A stretch of DNA of 39,078 bases from Bacillota bacterium (GTDB lineage: Bacteria; Bacillota; Limnochordia; DTU080): the NCBI GenBank assembly GCA_012840225.1, contig DULU01000042.1, positions 1-39,078 of the forward strand. Direction: 5' to 3'. The position numbers and the translations under genes are program-made. Shown here one piece after another: positions 34,185 through 39,078 of the stretch (the stretch's first letter is position 1; each line of letters starts with the position of its first letter). A model generated the notes under the pieces. That model saw only the letters and a program-made list of their open reading frames with translations, did no database searches and was not told where the DNA came from.

Positions 34185-34234
34185 TAGTGCCGAGGACCTC
34201 CTTTTACCACTCCAGCGGAGCGGCGAAGTTTTGT

Positions 34235-34516
34235 TCACCGGCTTTCTGCGACTTCTTTCAACACCATAGCTAGATCTATTCCCCGCCGCTTGAAGCCTTC
34301 ATGATTGACGCGGCAGTGCACCAGTGGTCCTTCCTTTTCTCCCAGCACCAGATCCGCCTCTCTTAATATCTTCAGATGATGGGAAATGGTCGGCTGAGGC
34401 ATGTCCAAAGCCTTAGCCAGTCGGCAGACGCCGCAGCTTCCCTTATTCAGCTCTGCCAGAATGCGCAGGCGGTTCTCATCTCCCAAGGCCTTGAAAGCTC
34501 TGACCAGATCGTCCAT
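34235..34516 (-). CDS. ArsR/SmtB-family transcriptional regulator
   Basis: A 93-residue winged-helix repressor. The fold is clear from FKALGDENRLRILAEL (helix 2-3) and MPQPTISHHLKILREADLVLG (recognition helix and wing), ending in a C-terminal helix. The stretch SCGVCRLAKAL aligns to the ELCVCDL metal site of ArsR, with a CGVC in place of CVC, so arsenic or thiol-metal sensing is possible, but a metabolite sensor is also possible. It is first in the ArsR/ATP-grasp/KamA unit and has an AT-rich promoter with repeated TTGATATATA elements, a probable self-control site. Confidence 0.87.
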   Translation of the reverse strand: MDDLVRAFKALGDENRLRILAELNKGSCGVCRLAKALDMPQPTISHHLKILREADLVLGEKEGPLVHCRVNHEGFKRRGIDLAMVLKEVAESR

Positions 34517-34580
34517 ATTTGCTTACCTTCCAATCATATTCCCCGCCGTAAGGCTGAGCCGGCCGCGGCGGCGAACGGTC

Positions 34581-34616
34581 AATATACTTATATATCAATA
34601 TATATCAATATGTCAA
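34581..34616 (-). promoter_or_regulatory. arsR-type gene promoter with repeated TTGATATATA operator
   Basis: On the minus strand there is a consensus -35 TTGACA (34611-34616), a spacer of 17-18 nt and ATATAA/TATAAG (34587-34593) as -10. The spacer is filled by direct repeats TTGATATATA (two full copies) between TTGACA and a further TTGACC end. This AT-rich island in a GC-rich window resembles binding sites of ArsR-family dimers (ATATCAA-like halves) and is probably bound by the gene product of 34235-34516. The -35 and -10 fit very well. Confidence 0.65.
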
Positions 34617-34634
34617 TATATGCGGCGCCTGCCC

Positions 34635-34664
34635 TTGATATTCCTTCCGGCTCCTGCGTAATAT
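34635..34664 (+). promoter_or_regulatory. Predicted ispH promoter
   Basis: TTGATA (34635-34640), an 18-nt spacer and TAATAT (34659-34664) make a good sigma-A promoter. Transcription would start near 34671, directly before the GGGAGGGAGG ribosome site, so the leader is very short. It is divergent from the ArsR-gene promoter, 18 bp between -35 elements. Confidence 0.6.
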
Positions 34665-34689
34665 TTAAAAAGGGAGGGAGGTTTTCTAT

Positions 34690-35583
34690 TTGCAAGTGAT
34701 CAAAGTGACCCCCCGGGGTTATTGCTACGGGGTGGTCGACGCCATAGAGATGGCCAAGCGGCTGGCCAAAAGCGACAATGTGCGCCGACCGATCTACATC
34801 CTGGGCATGGTGGTGCACAATCAGCATGTGGTGGACATGCTGCATGCAGAATACGGCATCATCACCCTGGACGGCGCCGACCGCCTGGAACTCCTCAAGC
34901 AAGTGCCCGACGGCAGCACTGTCCTATTTACCGCCCACGGCATCTCCCCAGAGGTGAGGGCGGCGGCAATGGAGAGGGATTTGGACTGTTACGACGCCAC
35001 CTGCCCGGACGTCACCCGCACCCACGATCTGGTGAGGGAGCTCTGCGCCGCCGGGTATCACATTATCTATATCGGCCGGGCCGGGCACCCGGAAGCGGCA
35101 GGCATCCTGGGGGAGGCGCCGGACCGCATTCACCTGGTACAAAGGGAAGAAGACCTTCTCAGGCTGAAAGATAAGTTACCGCCCGGCGTGGCGATTGCCG
35201 TCACCACCCAGACCACCATGAGCCAGTGGGATACCCAGGAGCTGATCGACAAAATAAAAGCCATGTACCCTGGGGTGCTGGTGAAAAACGAAATTTGCCT
35301 CGCCACCCAGGAGCGGCAGGAGGCGGTGGTGGCGGCGGCGGCTCAGGCGGATGTGGTGATCGTCGTCGGCGACCGCCGTTCCCACAACTCCACCCGGCTG
35401 GTGGAAGTGGTGCGCCGCCGGGCAGGGAAACCGGCTTACCTGGTGGACGGGGTGGAAGAGATCACGCCGGAGATGCTGGCCGGCTGTCGGGTGGCGGCAG
35501 TCACTTCCGGCTCCTCCACCCCCACCTACCTGACCCGCCAGGTGATTTCTTATCTGGAACAATACGGTGAAGAAAACGGCTGA
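34690..35583 (+). CDS. ispH: 4-hydroxy-3-methylbut-2-enyl diphosphate reductase IspH
   Basis: Last enzyme of the MEP pathway; it makes IPP and DMAPP from HMBPP with an iron-sulfur cluster. The 297-residue protein has the three cluster cysteines in RGYCYGV (C12), DATCPDV (about 104) and NEICLAT (about 201). The substrate histidines are in GMVVHNQHVVD and TAHGIS, and GHPEAAG gives the proton-donor glutamate. TTQTTMSQWDT and SHNSTRLVE are also typical. It starts at a TTG (34690) 8 nt after GGGAGGGAGG. It is upstream of the squalene genes on the same strand. Confidence 0.96.
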   Translation: MQVIKVTPRGYCYGVVDAIEMAKRLAKSDNVRRPIYILGMVVHNQHVVDMLHAEYGIITLDGADRLELLKQVPDGSTVLFTAHGISPEVRAAAMERDLDCYDATCPDVTRTHDLVRELCAAGYHIIYIGRAGHPEAAGILGEAPDRIHLVQREEDLLRLKDKLPPGVAIAVTTQTTMSQWDTQELIDKIKAMYPGVLVKNEICLATQERQEAVVAAAAQADVVIVVGDRRSHNSTRLVEVVRRRAGKPAYLVDGVEEITPEMLAGCRVAAVTSGSSTPTYLTRQVISYLEQYGEENG

Positions 35584-35590
35584 ATTTGAA

Positions 35591-35625
35591 GGACGGCAGT
35601 CTCCGGCGGCAGGATCGCGCCGTCC
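35591..35625 (+). repeat. Hairpin after ispH
   Basis: GGACGGC (35591-35597) pairs with GCCGTCC (35619-35625) across a loop of 21 nt with weak internal pairing. No T run follows, so it is unlikely to be a strong terminator; read-through to hpnCD is plausible. Confidence 0.4.
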
Positions 35626-35673
35626 CGTCTGGAAGAACTCCATATTTATGCCACTTGGTGACGGAGCAAGGTC

Positions 35674-37401
35674 GTGTTGATACATCGCCTGTTTACAAAA
35701 GCCGGAAGAACTCATAAATCGGCTGCCGTAGAACTGGCCGGGAGCCATTATGAGAACTTCCCGGTGCTCTCCTTTTTGCTTCCCTCCCGCCTGAGGCTGG
35801 ATGTGGCCAGGCTATATGCCTATTGTCGCACCGTCGACGACCTGGGCGATGAAGCCGCCGGGGACCGGACGGCTCTTTTGGACGAGTGGGAAGCCGATGT
35901 GCATCGCCTCTTTACCGGTCGCCCTGAACACCCGGTACTGAGGGAACTGCAGGAGACCGTCGATAGGCATCGGCTGCCCCCGGCCCCGTTTTTTCATCTG
36001 ATCGAAGCCAACCGGCGCGACCAGCGGCAAAACCGCTACGACACCTGGGAGGAACTCCTCGATTACTGCCGCTATTCGGCCAATCCCGTAGGCCGGCTCT
36101 ACCTTCATCTCTTGGGCTATGACGATGCCGAACGGCAGTCCCTGGCCGACGCCACCTGCACCGCCTTGCAGCTGGTCAACTTCTGGCAGGACATCTCCGT
36201 GGACGCCGCCCGCAACCGGATATATATCCCCAGAGAGGAACTGCAAAAAGCCGGGATGGCGGAAGCCGACGTGCTGGCAGGGGTGAATTCCCCGGCTGCC
36301 GCCGCTTTGATCGACCGCCTGGCGGAACGCACCGCTCCCTTTTTCGACAAGGGACTGTTTTTGCTGCCGCTGCTGAAAAAGGAAGAAGCCAGGTGCATCC
36401 GCCTCTTCACCCTGGGCGGGCAGGCGGTGCTGCGGGCGGTGGTCCGGGCGAAGGAGGAAGCCTTCACCCGCCGGGTCATTCTCTCCCCGCCGGCCAAACT
36501 GCGGCTTTTGTGGCAGGGCCTCCTGCCCTATCGCCCGGATCACCGTCTGAAGGAAGCGTTGGCTTATACCAAGCGCATCACCAAAGAAAGTGCCCGGCAT
36601 TTTTACCCGGCCTTCCTGACTTTGCCGGCGAAGAGGCGGCTCGCCATCTGTGCCGTATATGCCTTTTGCCGCCGGGTGGACGATGCCGTCGACCTGGCGC
36701 CGAGCAAAGAAGAAGGCCAAAAGGCGCTGGCCCACCTGAAACAGAAGCTTCTCTCCTGCCTGGAAGGGGTGGCCAAGGATCCTTTGTTCACGGCCCTCCT
36801 TGCCGCCAAGCAATTCTTTCCCCTCAAGAATGCCCATCTCTTTGCTCTGCTCGACGGGGTGGCCAAGGATCTGGAAAAGGTCAGCTTCACCGACTGGCCG
36901 CGTCTGAAACAATACTGCCTGGAGGTGGCCGGCGCTCCGGGACTTTTGGCGCTGAGCATCTTCGGTCGGCGCTCCGAGCAGGCGGAAGATTACGCGGCGG
37001 ATTTAGGGCTGGCCATGCAGATCACCAATATCATCCGGGATGTGGGAGAAGACTATCAACAGGGGCGCATCTACCTCCCCGGCGATGAACTGCAGCAGTT
37101 TGCCGTCACCCCGGAGATGCTGGCAGGAGACAGCACGCCGCCCCCGCTGCAACGTCTCCTGGCTTTCCAGGCCGCCCGGGCCCGCGCCTATTATCAAAGC
37201 GCCACCAAATTGTTCACTCTTCTGCCCCGCCGTTCCCGTTTCTGCCCGATGGCCCTGCACGCCGTATATGAAACTCTCCTGAGCGAAATGGAAAAATATG
37301 GTTTCGATGTGCTGGGCCGGCGCTACCAGCTTTCCGGTAAAAGAAAAGCCGCTATCATCATAAAGGTGGGGTGGCAGTGGCTGCTGTCGATGCGCACCTA
37401 G
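35674..37401 (+). CDS. Fused HpnC-HpnD squalene/phytoene synthase-like enzyme
   Basis: A 575-residue protein made of two squalene/phytoene-synthase domains. Residues 20-275 are HpnC-like: HYENFPVLSFLLPSRLR, CRTVDDLGDE (first Asp-rich motif) and LQLVNFWQDISVDAARNR (second). Residues 285-560 are HpnD-like: KESARHFYPAFLTLP, CRRVDDAVDLAP (first) and ITNIIRDVGEDYQQGRIYLP (second). In the three-enzyme route to squalene, HpnD couples two farnesyl diphosphates to presqualene diphosphate and HpnC turns it to hydroxysqualene; here both are in one chain. The GTG start at 35674 follows GGAGC by about 7 nt. The next gene is HpnE and overlaps by about 25-30 nt. No shc gene is in the window; it may lie beyond. 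Confidence 0.92.
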   Translation: MLIHRLFTKAGRTHKSAAVELAGSHYENFPVLSFLLPSRLRLDVARLYAYCRTVDDLGDEAAGDRTALLDEWEADVHRLFTGRPEHPVLRELQETVDRHRLPPAPFFHLIEANRRDQRQNRYDTWEELLDYCRYSANPVGRLYLHLLGYDDAERQSLADATCTALQLVNFWQDISVDAARNRIYIPREELQKAGMAEADVLAGVNSPAAAALIDRLAERTAPFFDKGLFLLPLLKKEEARCIRLFTLGGQAVLRAVVRAKEEAFTRRVILSPPAKLRLLWQGLLPYRPDHRLKEALAYTKRITKESARHFYPAFLTLPAKRRLAICAVYAFCRRVDDAVDLAPSKEEGQKALAHLKQKLLSCLEGVAKDPLFTALLAAKQFFPLKNAHLFALLDGVAKDLEKVSFTDWPRLKQYCLEVAGAPGLLALSIFGRRSEQAEDYAADLGLAMQITNIIRDVGEDYQQGRIYLPGDELQQFAVTPEMLAGDSTPPPLQRLLAFQAARARAYYQSATKLFTLLPRRSRFCPMALHAVYETLLSEMEKYGFDVLGRRYQLSGKRKAAIIIKVGWQWLLSMRT

Positions 37402-38729
37402 GGGCAGTCGCCGATGTGGTGGTGATCGGTGCCGGACCGGCGGGCATTGCCGCCGCCCTGGAATTGATGGAGCAGGGACGGCGGGTGGTCTTGCTGGAGC
37501 GGGCGGCCCGGCCCGGCGGCCGGACGCTTTTGTCGGTGGCCGGCCCAAGGACCCGCGGGCACATCTACCTGGGCTGCTGCCGCTCTTTCCGGGATTTGCT
37601 GGACCGGTTGGGCACCAGTACCCTGGCCCCCCTTCCCGACCGCCTGCAGGTCAAGATTTTCGATCAGGGCCGGGAGGCCGCCATCCATGCCGCCCCCTGG
37701 CCGGCTCCCTGGCATCTGTGGCCTGCTTTACGGCGCTATCCATTTTTGTCGGCCGGAGAAAAAGGGCACCTCGTCAAGGCCCTTGTGGCTGTAGCGAGGG
37801 GAGACGCCGGCGCGGCAGGGGAAACCTTTGCCGCCTGGCTTGAGCGGCGCCGGCAGACGGCAGCGGCGAGGAGCTATTTTTGGGACCTGATCGCCGCTCC
37901 GGCGCTCAATGCCCCGGCCGAGTTGGCCTCCGCCCAGCTGGCTCTCATGGTCTTTCGCCTGGCTTTGCTAGGTGATCGCCGGGCCTCCGCCATCGCCCCC
38001 CTGCCGGCGGACAGCGCCGGGCTTTTCTCCCCCATAGCCGCCAAGCTGGCAGAGACCGGTGGGGAACTGGTCACCTCATGTCCCGTCAAGCAGCTGGAGA
38101 TCTTGCCGGGAGGAGGCGGCTACTGCGTGGTAGCCGGCCCACCTCACCGGCGCTGGCGCTGCCGGGCGGTGGTGGCGGCGGTGGCCCCCGGCGACTTGGT
38201 CGCCATCCTGCCGGAGCGAGTAGGACGGCTACCCTTTTTCCACTCGGCGACGCAAATTCCATACCGGCCGCTCCTCGATCTGCGCCTCACATTGGCAGGA
38301 ACGGCCGTCCAGGCTCCGGTGTGCGCCATTCCCGGCAGAGCGCCGCAACCGGCTCTCTGGATCTTTCCGCAACCGCCGGGAACAGACGGCCGACAGGACT
38401 GGGTGATATCCATCAGCAACCCGGAACACCTGATCGGCCTGACCGAGGCAGAGATAGCCGCCTGGGTGGAAAAGCGCGTGCTGGACGCTTTGCCTGTCGG
38501 ACACCGGAGCCACATCCTGCACCTCAAGGTTTTCCGCCGCCCCCAGGCCACCTTCTCCCCCGCTCCGGAACACCAGACCTGGCGCCCGCCGCAGGAGACA
38601 CCTCTACCGGGCCTGTTTGTGGCCGGCGACTGGACGGCCACCGGTTGGCCGTCCACCATGGAAAGTGCCGTCCTGAGCGGCCAAAGCTCTGCCGGGAAAG
38701 CCGGCCGGTTTCTCGCCGCCTCACAATAA
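37371..38729 (+). CDS. hpnE: HpnE, hydroxysqualene dehydroxylase (FAD-dependent)
   Basis: A 452-residue flavin enzyme of the amine-oxidase/phytoene-desaturase type that removes the hydroxyl group from hydroxysqualene to give squalene. DVVVIGAGPAGIAAALELM at the N-terminus and VLLERAARPGGRT form the FAD site; GLFVAGDWTATGWPSTMESA at the C-terminus is the typical closing FAD motif of HpnE. The GTG at 37371 lies almost on AAAGGTGG; a second GTG at 37377 has a better spacing of about 7 nt and may be the real start. It overlaps the hpnCD end, so coupled translation is probable. Together with hpnCD and ispH it forms a squalene operon. Confidence 0.92.
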   Translation: MAVAAVDAHLGAVADVVVIGAGPAGIAAALELMEQGRRVVLLERAARPGGRTLLSVAGPRTRGHIYLGCCRSFRDLLDRLGTSTLAPLPDRLQVKIFDQGREAAIHAAPWPAPWHLWPALRRYPFLSAGEKGHLVKALVAVARGDAGAAGETFAAWLERRRQTAAARSYFWDLIAAPALNAPAELASAQLALMVFRLALLGDRRASAIAPLPADSAGLFSPIAAKLAETGGELVTSCPVKQLEILPGGGGYCVVAGPPHRRWRCRAVVAAVAPGDLVAILPERVGRLPFFHSATQIPYRPLLDLRLTLAGTAVQAPVCAIPGRAPQPALWIFPQPPGTDGRQDWVISISNPEHLIGLTEAEIAAWVEKRVLDALPVGHRSHILHLKVFRRPQATFSPAPEHQTWRPPQETPLPGLFVAGDWTATGWPSTMESAVLSGQSSAGKAGRFLAASQ

Positions 38730-38769
38730 ATCCCATGATCGGCACCAGCCGCCCATAATCGGTTTTAGT

Positions 38770-39078
38770 CTAGACCCAAGACCATTGCCGGAACTCCGGT
38801 AAAATCAGCGCCGGTTCCCGGCAGGCCGGAGGAAGGATGGGAAAATAGATCAGGTGCGCCGGGCAGCGGCAGTCCGAGGCCCCAAAGCCGGGGACAGGCA
38901 CCGTCGCCTCCGGGATGGAGATGAGCCGGCGGGCGGCGAGGCATTCCGCCGCCCTGTCCAGACAGGCGACGGCACAGCTCACCACCACCACGTGCGGGCG
39001 CAGGTAGTCGATATGCCAGCGGTGCTTCTTCTCCATCGCCAGATGCCGCTTTAGACGCGCCGGCAGCGCTCGTTGAGC
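38770..39078 (-). CDS. DUF123 (GIY-YIG-like) protein, 5' end missing
   Basis: The frame is open to the right edge, so the N-terminus is missing; 102 residues are seen. ARLKRHLAMEKKHRWHIDYL, ECLAARRL and GFGASDCRCPAHLIYF match the DUF123 family (GIY-YIG-like fold, found alone in bacteria and fused to endonuclease III in archaea), in which the HWHIDYL and GFGSSDC-C-HL signatures are strongly conserved. The activity of this family is not well defined. The last 20 residues (CREPALILPEFRQWSW) follow the family core. It converges with hpnE. Confidence 0.8.
   Translation of the reverse strand, partial: AQRALPARLKRHLAMEKKHRWHIDYLRPHVVVVSCAVACLDRAAECLAARRLISIPEATVPVPGFGASDCRCPAHLIYFPILPPACREPALILPEFRQWSWV

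Noticed and set aside
35812-36912. Minus-strand open frame of about 366 codons opposite hpnCD
   Set aside because: Antisense to both conserved Asp-rich motifs; no protein-like features.

Overview
The window is a gene-dense, GC-rich bacterial chromosome segment, read almost entirely from the minus strand. Strong GGAGG-type ribosome sites, frequent TTG/GTG starts and very short or overlapping gene junctions suggest a Bacillota (Firmicutes) genome, probably an anaerobic Clostridia-like or deep-branching lineage. Supporting markers are the YmfF/YmfH M16 pair, a YprB-type nuclease, an argCJBD operon with an AhrC/ArgR-like box, a branched-chain 2-oxoacid dehydrogenase set, and lysine 2,3-aminomutase. 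The lineage is inferred; no rRNA gene is present. I see no transposon, phage gene, tRNA or CRISPR array.

Layout. 1-4240: arginine operon argC-argJ-argB-argD (argD runs off the left edge) behind a promoter whose -35 lies inside a 16-bp perfect palindrome. 4259-11759: a MurA-fold protein that has lost its catalytic residues, an RsmC-like methyltransferase, a YprB-like nuclease, a TPR protein, a frameshifted deoC, a 5-formyl-THF cyclo-ligase with an extra C-terminal domain, and the YmfH-type peptidase. 11756-16316: the YmfF-type partner, lipoyl synthase LipA (with a puzzling start) and a Ski2-like helicase. 16394-17545: queG on the plus strand. 17575-21916: a HAD phosphatase, a secreted CBM/FlgT-like protein, thioredoxin, a HEAT-repeat protein and a LolA-like secreted protein. 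22072-24165: a RING-finger/membrane/solute-binding-like protein, a small unknown gene, an intergenic stretch with several hairpins, and an MBL-fold hydrolase. 24172-29880: an M42 aminopeptidase, then E1alpha-E1beta-E2-lipB of a 2-oxoacid dehydrogenase and a small secreted protein. 30016-34516: a dihydroorotase-family amidohydrolase, KamA, an ATP-grasp-like protein and an ArsR-family regulator. 34690-38729: ispH, a fused hpnC-hpnD squalene synthase and hpnE, on the plus strand. The right edge holds a partial DUF123 (GIY-YIG-like) gene.

How the genes work together. ArgCJBD forms the cyclic acetyl-glutamate route to acetylornithine. LipB and LipA would lipoylate the E2 subunit encoded beside lipB; no E3 is seen here. 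IspH makes the isoprenoid units that HpnCD and HpnE can turn into squalene, pointing to hopanoid or other squalene-derived lipids. The ArsR regulator, ATP-grasp-like protein and KamA form a compact unit that may make and conjugate beta-lysine, the least understood and most interesting possible system in the window. Other unusual items are the catalytically dead MurA homologue, the two-domain cyclo-ligase and the membrane RING protein.
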